A program made the position numbers and the translations under genes. A stretch of DNA of 64,000 bases from Rhodobacterales bacterium HKCCE3408 (GTDB taxonomy: Bacteria > Pseudomonadota > Alphaproteobacteria > Rhodobacterales > Rhodobacteraceae): positions 141,120 through 205,119 of the forward strand of contig WVSN01000007.1 of the NCBI GenBank assembly GCA_015689705.1, in the 5' to 3' direction. How positions within the stretch are numbered: position 1 is the stretch's first letter; each line of letters starts with the position of its first letter. The notes beneath the pieces are model-generated. The model had not been told where the DNA came from and ran no database searches. It saw nothing but the letters and a program-made list of their open reading frames with translations. Shown here piece after piece: positions 57,006-64,000 of this stretch.

Positions 57006-59315
57006 ATGAGCGAGCAGGACAGGCCCGAAGACGACGAAAGCCGCGAGGTCGCGGAGTCGCTCAGCCGCGCCATCGGGTCGCGGTACCTGCAATATGCGCT
57101 CAGCACGATCATGCACCGCGCGTTGCCGGACGCGCGCGACGGTCTGAAGCCGGTCCACCGGCGCATCCTCTATGCCATGCGTGAACTGCGGCTCGCCTCG
57201 AACGGCGGGTTCCGGAAATCGGCGAAGATCTCGGGCGACGTGATGGGAAATTACCACCCGCACGGCGACACCGCGATCTACGACGCGATGGCCCGCCTCG
57301 CGCAAGACTTCACCATCCGTTACCCGCTGGTCGACGGGCAGGGGAACTTCGGCAATATCGACGGCGACAACCCGGCTGCGTCCCGCTACACCGAGGCGCG
57401 CCTGACCGCGGCAGCTGAGGCGCTTCTGGAAGGACTTTCCGAGGATGCGGTCGATTTCCGGGATAATTACGACGGCACCCTGCAGGAGCCCGAGGTCCTC
57501 CCGGCGGCCTTTCCGAACCTTCTGGCGAATGGCGCCTCCGGCATCGCCGTCGGAATGGCGACGAATATCCCGCCGCACAATCTGGACGAACTGATCGAGG
57601 CGTGCCTGCACCTCATCAAGACACCGGACGCGCGTGACGACACGCTTCTGAACTACGTGCAGGGCCCGGATTTCCCGACCGGCGGCGTCATCGTCGAGCC
57701 GCGCGAGTCCATCGCCGAGACCTACCGCACCGGCCGGGGCAGTTTCCGCACCCGGGCGAAATGGGAGATCGAGGATCTCGGCCGCGGCCAGTGGCAGGTC
57801 GTCGTCACCGAAATCCCGTATCAGGTCCAGAAATCGAAGCTGATCGAGAAGCTCGCCGAGCTGATCCAGTTGAAGAAGGTCCCGATCCTCGCCGATGTCC
57901 GCGACGAAAGCGCCGACGACATCCGCATCGTGCTGGAGCCGCGCGCGCGTACCGTCGATGCCGATGTCATGATGGGAATGCTGTTCCGCAATTCCGAGCT
58001 CGAGACGCGGTTCAGTCTCAACATGAACGTCCTGATCGACGGGCGGACGCCGAAGGTCTGTTCGCTGAAGGAGGTGCTGCGCGCCTTCCTCGACCACCGC
58101 CGCGACGTGCTCCTGCGCCGCTCGCGTCACCGGATGGAGAAGATCGACCACCGGCTCGAGGTGCTCGAGGGGCTGCTGATCGCCTTCCTCAACCTCGACC
58201 GGGTGATCGAGATCATCCGTTACGACGAGGATCCGAAGGCCGCACTGATGCGCGAGAACTGGGGCCGGACCTTCGTCCGCGCCGCCTCCGAGGCTGAATA
58301 TGTCCCGCCGCCGCCGGGCGACGGTCAGCTCTCGGATACCCAGGCCGAAGCGATCCTGAACATGCGCCTCCGCGCCCTGCGCCGGCTCGAGGAGATGGCG
58401 CTCAGGACCGAGCAGGCCGAACTGATGGAAGAGCGCGCCGCGCTCGAGGATCTGCTTGAGACCGAGACGCTGCAATGGGCCCGGATCGCCGATGAACTCA
58501 AGGACATCCGCAAGCGCTTCGGCAAATCGGCCGAAGGCGGAGCGCGCCGGACCCAGTTCGCCGAAGCCGGCGAGATCGAGGACGTGCCGCTCGAGGCTAT
58601 GATCGAGCGCGAGCCGATCACGGTGGTCTGCTCTGCGATGGGCTGGATCCGCGCGATGAAGGGCCACATCGACCTGACGTCCGAGCAGAAATTCCGCGAT
58701 GGCGACGGCCCGCGCTTCATTTTCCACGCCGAAACGACCGACAAGCTGCTGGTTTTCGGAAACAATGGCAGGTTCTACACGATTTCCGCCACAAATTTGC
58801 CCGGAGGCCGTGGGATGGGTGAGCCGGTCCGCCTGATGGTGGACATGCCCAACGAGGTCGAGATCGTGGAGCTTATCGTGCACCGACCGGACGCCAGATT
58901 GCTGGTCGCCTCGTCGGCCGGGGACGGGTTCATCGTCCCCGAGGCCGAAGTGGTGGCGCAGACGCGCGCCGGGAAACAGGTGCTTAACGTGAAGGATGGC
59001 GTTACCGCGCGGGTCTGCCGCCGGGTCGATGCCGGCGACACTCACGTCGCCTGCGTTGGCGGGAACCGCAAGGTGCTCGTCTTCGCCGTGGACGAATTGC
59101 CCGAAATGACGCGGGGCAAGGGCGTCCGGCTCCAGAAATACAAGGACGGCGGGTTGTCCGACGTCCGCACCTTCAGGCTCGAGGACGGGCTGAGCTGGCA
59201 AGACCCTGCCGGCCGCACCCGGACCGAGACCGATCTGACCGAATGGATGGGCAAACGCGCCTCCGCCGGCCGCATGGCGCCGCGCGGATTTCCACGGGAC
59301 AATCGGTTTACCTGA
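57006..59315 (+). CDS. parC: DNA topoisomerase IV subunit A
   Basis: 769 aa. Separates linked daughter chromosomes. The breakage-reunion core has the catalytic Tyr128 in [11 protein letters not shown], and [19 protein letters not shown] contains the two positions that correspond to Ser80 and Glu84 of E. coli ParC (here Thr89 and Asp93). The C-terminal domain has the beta-propeller blades. ATG 57006 gives the usual start. The absence of a GyrA box and the length favour ParC over GyrA. Confidence 0.94.
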   Translation: MSEQDRPEDDESREVAESLSRAIGSRYLQYALSTIMHRALPDARDGLKPVHRRILYAMRELRLASNGGFRKSAKISGDVMGNYHPHGDTAIYDAMARLAQDFTIRYPLVDGQGNFGNIDGDNPAASRYTEARLTAAAEALLEGLSEDAVDFRDNYDGTLQEPEVLPAAFPNLLANGASGIAVGMATNIPPHNLDELIEACLHLIKTPDARDDTLLNYVQGPDFPTGGVIVEPRESIAETYRTGRGSFRTRAKWEIEDLGRGQWQVVVTEIPYQVQKSKLIEKLAELIQLKKVPILADVRDESADDIRIVLEPRARTVDADVMMGMLFRNSELETRFSLNMNVLIDGRTPKVCSLKEVLRAFLDHRRDVLLRRSRHRMEKIDHRLEVLEGLLIAFLNLDRVIEIIRYDEDPKAALMRENWGRTFVRAASEAEYVPPPPGDGQLSDTQAEAILNMRLRALRRLEEMALRTEQAELMEERAALEDLLETETLQWARIADELKDIRKRFGKSAEGGARRTQFAEAGEIEDVPLEAMIEREPITVVCSAMGWIRAMKGHIDLTSEQKFRDGDGPRFIFHAETTDKLLVFGNNGRFYTISATNLPGGRGMGEPVRLMVDMPNEVEIVELIVHRPDARLLVASSAGDGFIVPEAEVVAQTRAGKQVLNVKDGVTARVCRRVDAGDTHVACVGGNRKVLVFAVDELPEMTRGKGVRLQKYKDGGLSDVRTFRLEDGLSWQDPAGRTRTETDLTEWMGKRASAGRMAPRGFPRDNRFT

Positions 59316-59324
59316 AGGGATTTC

Positions 59325-60572
59325 ATGTCGGTTATCAGAACGGATTTCGAAGGCGACCGCGGCGCGCTGTTCCTGCTCGCGCTGAAGACAGGTGCGCTGA
59401 CCCTTCTCACCGCCGGCATCTACCGGTTCTGGGCCAAGACACGCCTGCGCCGCTGGTACTGGTCGGCAGTACGCCCCGGGGGCGCGCCGATGGAATACAC
59501 CGGCACCCCGCTCGAGAAATTGTCCGGCTTCCTGTTCGCGATCATCGTCCTCGCCATCCTGCTGGCGGCGACGAATTTCTCCGCGATCATGACCTCTGTG
59601 AACCTGCTGGACGAGATGCCGGCCGTTTTCACGACGATCGTCGCCATCATCCCGCTTCTGACCGCGCCCTTCTTTTTCTACGCCCGCTACCGGGCCCGCC
59701 GCTACATCCTCGCCCGGACCCACTGGCGCGGAATCCGGTTCGGAATGGAACCGGGCGCGATCGGCTACGCGATCCGCGCCTGCTTTCTGATGGCGCTGAC
59801 TGTCCTGACCGGCGGTCTGCTCTGGCCGCTGATGACGTTCCGGCTCGAACGCTTCCTGACCGACCGCACCTGGTATGGTAACGCCCGTTTCACGCAGCAC
59901 GGTGGCTTCGCGCGGCTCTATGGCCCGCTTCTGCCCTTCCTCGTCACCTTCTGGGGCGGCATCGCGCTGATCGGATATTTCTTGGCGCAGATCGTCACGA
60001 TGGAGAACGGCGTGCCGCAACTCCCCGAATACGTCTCCAGCCGGACCGAGACGTGGCCGCTGTGGACCGGGATCCTGTCGATCCTGCTCTCGGTGCTGTG
60101 CGCGTTCTACTACAAGGTCGCCGCCATCGGCATCCTCGCTTCCGGCAAGACGCTCGGCGACGGGATCGAGTTTGACCTCTACCCGCGCACCCGCCGCATC
60201 CTGAAAATCTACTTCTTCGGCTTCCACAAGACGTGGATCGCCTCGGGTCTCGTTCAGTCGGCCGTGGCCGGACTGATCTTCGGGGCGCTCTGGCTTGGTG
60301 GCGGGTTCAGCCAGGAGGCGATCCAGGCGATGATCCTGAACCCGCCGGTCAATGTCGCCATCGTCTCGTCGGTCCTGACCTTTCTGCTCCTGCGGCTGGT
60401 TTTCGGAGTGTTCTGGCACACCTTCATAACCTACCCGCTGATCGCGCATCTGGCCGAGACGGCCGAGATCCACAATCCCGAGCTTCTGAACGGCATCCGC
60501 CAGCGTGACGCCGACCGGCGCATGGATGCCGGCGGCTTCGCCGAAGCTCTCGACACGGGAGCCGCGTTCTGA
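59325..60572 (+). CDS. DUF898 (YjgN-like) membrane protein
   Basis: 415 aa with about nine hydrophobic segments in two similar halves. The repeated motif is GALFLLALKTGALTLLTAGI followed by YRFWAKTRLRRWYWS, and later GLLWPLMTFRLERFLTDRTW. ATG 59325 is nine bases after the parC stop. The stop overlaps the next ATG (TGATG), so the protease is cotranslated. Function unknown. Confidence 0.88.
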   Translation: MSVIRTDFEGDRGALFLLALKTGALTLLTAGIYRFWAKTRLRRWYWSAVRPGGAPMEYTGTPLEKLSGFLFAIIVLAILLAATNFSAIMTSVNLLDEMPAVFTTIVAIIPLLTAPFFFYARYRARRYILARTHWRGIRFGMEPGAIGYAIRACFLMALTVLTGGLLWPLMTFRLERFLTDRTWYGNARFTQHGGFARLYGPLLPFLVTFWGGIALIGYFLAQIVTMENGVPQLPEYVSSRTETWPLWTGILSILLSVLCAFYYKVAAIGILASGKTLGDGIEFDLYPRTRRILKIYFFGFHKTWIASGLVQSAVAGLIFGALWLGGGFSQEAIQAMILNPPVNVAIVSSVLTFLLLRLVFGVFWHTFITYPLIAHLAETAEIHNPELLNGIRQRDADRRMDAGGFAEALDTGAAF

Positions 60573-61729
60573 TGTCCGACGCCGCAATCCGCAACGAGGC
60601 GTTCGCCTCCAAGCTCGCCCTCACCTATGCCGAGTTCTTCGATGGCGTCAGCCCGCTGCGCCAGCGTGTATCGATCCGCGTGAACGGCGACGCGCTCGAG
60701 CTGAAGAACGTCGAAACCCATGCCGAGCATCGCTGGCCGCTCTCCACGATCCGGACCCTGTCGGACCAGGCCTCGACAGAGGCGATGACCTTCGCGCCGG
60801 ACGACGTGAACCCCGCGCGGCTGATCGTCCGCGAAGTCGGGGCGATGCGCGCCATTCTCAACACCGACGCACCGCTTCGCCCGCTCACGGGCCGGCGCGG
60901 CGGGTTCGTCCGCCTCGGCGTGATGGCGACGCTGGCCGCCGCCTGCTTCGGCGGGCTTCTGTTCGGACTGATCCCGTGGTTCGCCGAGACCGCCGCCGCC
61001 CGTATCCCGCAGGAGGCCGAGGTCCTGCTCGGCCAGCAGCAGTACGGCCTGACCTACGGCCGTCAGCGCCAGTGCAGTTCGCCCGACGGCGATGCCGCGC
61101 TGCGCACCATGGCCGCGCGGCTGACCGAGAATGCCGATCTGCATGTGCCGCTGACCCTGCGGGTCGTCGACCTCCCCCATGTCAACGCGACCGCGCTGCC
61201 CGGCGGGCAGGTCACGATCTGGTCCGGCCTTCTGACCGCGGCCGAGCGCCCCGAAGAGGTCGCGGCCGTCCTCGCTCATGAGATCGGCCATGTCGCCCAC
61301 CGCGATCCGACCCGCGCGCAGATCCGCGTCATGGGCTCCTACGGGATGATCGGTCTGCTTTTCGCCGACACGTTCGGAACCGCCACTGCGGCCATGGTCG
61401 GGCAGGCGCTCGACGCCTCGTATACCCGCTCGGCCGAAGCCGATGCCGACGCCTATTCGCACCAGCTCCTGATCGAGGCGGGAGTCTCGCCCGATGCGCT
61501 CGGTTCGCTTTTCGCGCGAATGGAGCAGCAGTACGGCCCGTCGCCCGACGGTCTGGCGTCGCTTCTGTCGACCCACCCGGCCCATGCCGACCGGATCGCG
61601 GCCTCGCGCGATGCGGCCGCCCGCGCGGATATCGGCGCCGGAACCCCGATCCTTTCGGATGTGGAATGGGCGGCGCTGCGCGGGATCTGCACGGCGGCGC
61701 CTGCCGCTGACGGCGAGGGGAAGGGCTAG
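60572..61729 (+). CDS. Membrane-anchored M48 metallopeptidase
   Basis: 385 aa. Residues 1-100 form an N-terminal beta-rich domain (DUF7092-like), one membrane helix lies at about 112-137, and the protease domain has the zinc site HEIGH at 236-240 in LAHEIGHVAHRD, with SAEADADAY carrying the third ligand Glu. Substrate probably in the envelope. Cotranslated with DUF898, and the stop is shared in CTAG with the P450 gene. Confidence 0.92.
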   Translation: MSDAAIRNEAFASKLALTYAEFFDGVSPLRQRVSIRVNGDALELKNVETHAEHRWPLSTIRTLSDQASTEAMTFAPDDVNPARLIVREVGAMRAILNTDAPLRPLTGRRGGFVRLGVMATLAAACFGGLLFGLIPWFAETAAARIPQEAEVLLGQQQYGLTYGRQRQCSSPDGDAALRTMAARLTENADLHVPLTLRVVDLPHVNATALPGGQVTIWSGLLTAAERPEEVAAVLAHEIGHVAHRDPTRAQIRVMGSYGMIGLLFADTFGTATAAMVGQALDASYTRSAEADADAYSHQLLIEAGVSPDALGSLFARMEQQYGPSPDGLASLLSTHPAHADRIAASRDAAARADIGAGTPILSDVEWAALRGICTAAPAADGEGKG

Positions 61730-63069
61730 CGCGGCTCGGCCGTCAGCCAGACCCCGCCCTCGGGCCTGAGCGTCAGGATCATCACCGGGACCGGGCTGCG
61801 CCCGCGCACGGCCGTGAACCGGAACCGGGCCAGTATCGTCGACAGGATGATCACGGCCTCCTGCATCGCCAGCGACGCGCCGATGCAGATCCGCGGTCCG
61901 TCCGAGAACGGCAGGTAGCTGAAGCGGTCCGGCCGGGTCTCGAACCGGTCGGGCCGGAACGCGTCGGGCTCCTCCCAGAGCAGCCGGTGCCGATGCACCG
62001 CGTAGACCGGCACCATCACCGTGTCGCCAGGCCGGATCTCGGCTCCCGCGATGCGGTCTGCCGCCTTCGCGGTCCGGGATAGGAACCCGCCCGGCGGGTA
62101 AAGCCGCAGCGTTTCCTCGATAACGCGGCGGCAATAGGGCAGGGCGGGCAGATCCTCGACTGTCGCCGCCCTGTCGCCGAGCGCGGCCTGAGCCTCCTCG
62201 CCTGCGCGCTCCTGCACCTCCGGATCGAAGGTCAGCAGATAAAGCGCCCAGGCCAGGGTCAGCGCCGTGGTCTCGTGGCCGGCGGCGATGAAAGTCAGCA
62301 GGTTCTCGCGCAGGGTCTCGGCATCGATGGCCCGGCCGGTTTCCGGATCCTCGGCCGCCATCAGCAGATCGAGAAGGTCGGGCGGGTCGCGCCGCCCTTC
62401 CTCGGCCCGCCGTGCGATCGCTGCATCGGCCGAGGCCTGCATGTCCTCGAGGGTCCGCACTGCCTGCCGGCGCCCCGGGCGGGGCACCCAATCCGGCATC
62501 CCGATCACGTCCAGCACGCTGACCCGCGCCGCCTGGTCGATATAGGCGTCGAGCGAGGCGGTGACGCTGTCGCGGTCGATCGCGCCGCTCGTGCCGAAGG
62601 TCACGTCGGCGATCACGTCGAGAGTCGCTGCCACCATTTCCGATGTCGCGTCGAAGGCCCGGCCGCGCGGCACGGCCGCGATCCGCGCCGCCGCCGCCTC
62701 GGCCGCGCGCGACATGACCGGCGCCAGCCCCTCGACGTTGCGGCGGGAAAAGGCGGGCGCGGCAGCGCGCCGCTGCCAGCGCCACTCCGCCCCCTCGGCG
62801 ATGAACATCGAATTGCCGATCGCCGGCCGCAGGATCGATTTCGTGGCCTCCGATTTCGGATAGTCGCCCACCGCTTCCAGCAGAACGTGCCGGATGCCTG
62901 CTGGCTGCATCAGCATGTGCCAGCGCTGCGGCCCGGTCCGCCCCGAGATCATCGGCAGGGTCAGGGCCAGTTCCGGAATGATCTCGAGGATGTTCCGCCG
63001 CGCGGTGCGATAGCTGTCCACCACGCCGAGTGCGCGGGTGGTCAGCGGGGCTGTGACCGGGATCTCCAT
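61726..63069 (-). CDS. Cytochrome P450
   Basis: 447 aa. The oxygen-binding I-helix AGHETT is at 263-268, the ExxR salt-bridge motif EETLR at 318-322 and the heme loop FSDGPRICIG at 388-397 with Cys395. The N-terminus lacks a membrane anchor, so the protein is soluble. No reductase or ferredoxin gene is near. The substrate is unknown; the overall pattern is close to bacterial fatty-acid and alkane-type P450 proteins. Confidence 0.94.
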   Translation of the reverse strand: MEIPVTAPLTTRALGVVDSYRTARRNILEIIPELALTLPMISGRTGPQRWHMLMQPAGIRHVLLEAVGDYPKSEATKSILRPAIGNSMFIAEGAEWRWQRRAAAPAFSRRNVEGLAPVMSRAAEAAAARIAAVPRGRAFDATSEMVAATLDVIADVTFGTSGAIDRDSVTASLDAYIDQAARVSVLDVIGMPDWVPRPGRRQAVRTLEDMQASADAAIARRAEEGRRDPPDLLDLLMAAEDPETGRAIDAETLRENLLTFIAAGHETTALTLAWALYLLTFDPEVQERAGEEAQAALGDRAATVEDLPALPYCRRVIEETLRLYPPGGFLSRTAKAADRIAGAEIRPGDTVMVPVYAVHRHRLLWEEPDAFRPDRFETRPDRFSYLPFSDGPRICIGASLAMQEAVIILSTILARFRFTAVRGRSPVPVMILTLRPEGGVWLTAEPR

Positions 63070-63172
63070 GCTCCATGAGATAACAACCGCGCGCGCCGGT
63101 TCCAGAGCCGCCCGTCGCGTTGCGTGGGTCGGCCCGTTGCGTTATCCATCCGCAAAAGAGACAGGAGCAGTC

Positions 63173-63856
63173 ATGCGCAATATTGCCGCCCTTTGCCTCG
63201 TGGCTGTCCTGGCCGCCTGCAGCACGCCCGCGCCCGATCCGCTCGAGGAAGAGCTGCCGAACATGGGCGACTTCCGGCTCGCCTATAACATTGTCGTCGC
63301 GGACAACATGCAGCAGGTTCCGCCGTCGCGTCGTGCGACCGAGGAAGAGTGGATCGAGATCCTGACTGCCGAGATCGACCGCCGCTTCGGCGGATACGAG
63401 GGCGAGCGGCTGTATCACATCGCCATCGCGGTCGATGGCTACTCGCTGGCGCCCCCGGGCATCCCGCTCGTTCTCAGCCCCAAGTCGATCCTCGTGATCT
63501 CGGCCAATGTCTGGGACGACGAGCTTGGCGCGAAACTCCATGAGGAGCCGAACCAGATCACCGTGTTCGAGGGGCTGTCCGGCGCCACGGTGCTCGGCTC
63601 CGGTCTCGTTCGCACGCGCGAAGAGCAGATGCAGATCCTCGCGCGGAACGCGGCCCGCCGCATCCAGCTCTGGATGCTGGAGAACCCCGACTGGTTCTCG
63701 ATCGACCCGGAGGTCGCGGCCGCAGACGCCGCTGCCATTGCCGCCGTGGCCGATGCCGAGGAACCCGACATCGACGCCGATGCGCTGGCCGCGCAGGTCG
63801 CCGATTGCGTGCCCACCGAGGAAACGCCATGCCCGGCCGCCGAAGAGGCCAACTGA
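63173..63856 (+). CDS. Lipoprotein, hypothetical
   Basis: 227 aa from ATG 63173. Signal peptide with lipobox VLAAC (Cys16). The mature part is mainly alpha-beta with no family I recognise; the C-terminus is acidic and Ala-rich with two cysteines (DCVP, PCPA). The ribosome-binding site ACAGGAG is six bases before the start. Divergent from the P450 gene. Confidence 0.8.
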   Translation: MRNIAALCLVAVLAACSTPAPDPLEEELPNMGDFRLAYNIVVADNMQQVPPSRRATEEEWIEILTAEIDRRFGGYEGERLYHIAIAVDGYSLAPPGIPLVLSPKSILVISANVWDDELGAKLHEEPNQITVFEGLSGATVLGSGLVRTREEQMQILARNAARRIQLWMLENPDWFSIDPEVAAADAAAIAAVADAEEPDIDADALAAQVADCVPTEETPCPAAEEAN

Positions 63857-63946
63857 CTGCTTGATTTTTCCAGAGCCGGTAAGTACGTGAGCGCGCGATG
63901 TGAAACCCCGGGCGATCACGCCCCCTGACGACGAGGCGCCAGAGGC

Positions 63947-64000
63947 ATGGCAAAGGAAAAGTTCAACCGTTCGAAGCCGCATGTGAACATCGGAACGATC
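63947..64000 (+). CDS. tuf: Elongation factor Tu (first 18 codons)
   Basis: The last 54 bases encode MAKEKFNRSKPHVNIGTI, the start of EF-Tu, up to just before the P-loop. The ribosome-binding site is AGAGG. The 90 bases after the lipoprotein gene hold a possible TTGATT -35 box but no tRNA. Because fusA is not upstream, this is probably the tuf copy outside the str operon. Confidence 0.95.
   Translation, partial: MAKEKFNRSKPHVNIGTI

Noticed and set aside
56985..60587. A 1200-codon open frame on the minus strand opposite parC and DUF898
   Set aside because: It lies antisense to two clear genes, its composition is rich in Arg, Asp, Gly and His as expected for a shadow frame in GC-rich DNA, and it shows no motif.
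63857..63946. Possible tRNA gene before tuf
   Set aside because: No cloverleaf or TTCGAATCC-type arm can be formed in these 90 bases.
60431..63982. A 1183-codon open frame on the minus strand across the M48, P450, lipoprotein and tuf region
   Set aside because: It crosses four real genes in a non-coding frame. It is explained by high GC and rare stop codons.

Overview
The window is 64 kb of GC-rich, tightly packed bacterial chromosome from an alphaproteobacterium, most likely the order Rhodobacterales (Rhodobacter/Roseobacter group). The grounds are gene content and order: lysA next to a DUF4175 protein, an MJ0042 zinc-ribbon gene divergent from ftsEX, rpoZ-rsh-DUF2062-pdxJ-acpS-lepB-rnc, ChvI/ChvG beside pckA and an HprK/EIIA/HPr set, and two marker enzymes of the ethylmalonyl-CoA pathway (mcl1, mcd). 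I see no insertion sequence, prophage, CRISPR array, rRNA or tRNA, so this is core chromosome rather than an accessory island. Species cannot be named from sequence inspection.

Layout. 1-7.9 kb: 3' part of lysA, a large DUF4175 membrane protein, a zinc-ribbon protein divergent from the ftsE-ftsX-plsC operon, and a flavoprotein. 7.9-15 kb: a DUF4177 protein, accA, an AraC-GyrI regulator, mcl1, a PatB-type C-S lyase, and the def-fmt operon. 15-21 kb, mostly minus strand: a TRIC-type channel, rnhA, DUF3429, a LysE exporter, a methyltransferase, ispH, a LuxR solo and a NYN-domain protein. 21-29 kb, plus strand: folK, rpoZ, a bifunctional (p)ppGpp synthetase/hydrolase, DUF2062, pdxJ, acpS, lepB, rnc and a quinone-reductase-like protein. 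29-34.7 kb: argC, a MarR regulator with a Tat-exported nitroreductase, era, DUF1491, a Pr6Pr membrane protein and recO.

34.7-43 kb: a minus-strand run (mcd, an NAD-dependent epimerase/reductase, a peroxiredoxin-like protein, thpR, a TPR protein), two transporters, then DUF3859 and pckA. 43-48.6 kb: chvI-chvG-hprK-rapZ-EIIA(Man)-HPr-acyltransferase, a long plus-strand operon joining envelope stress sensing to a regulatory PTS. 48.7-56.9 kb: a soluble globin-coupled chemoreceptor, 3-hydroxybutyryl-CoA dehydrogenase, DUF6473, etfAB, hemolysin III, a PduO-type cobalamin adenosyltransferase, a HIG1-like small protein, an SDR and an SH3 protein. 57-64 kb: parC, a DUF898-M48 protease pair, a cytochrome P450, a lipoprotein and the first 18 codons of tuf.

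How the parts fit: Mcl1, Mcd, the acyl-CoA dehydrogenase electron acceptor ETF, 3-hydroxybutyryl-CoA dehydrogenase, the B12 adenosyltransferase and PckA together suggest growth on acetyl-CoA-generating substrates through the ethylmalonyl-CoA route with gluconeogenesis by PEP carboxykinase. Control points visible in the DNA are a pair of palindromes at the pckA promoter, a 21-bp perfect palindrome in front of the epimerase gene, a likely MarR operator and several stem-loops. Genes are very often joined by ATGA, GTGA or TGATG overlaps, and six convergent pairs share their stop codons in the palindrome CTAG. I did not find a clear novel multi-gene system; the best leads are the non-AUG start of the (p)ppGpp enzyme, the palindromic operators, and the DUF898-M48 pair.
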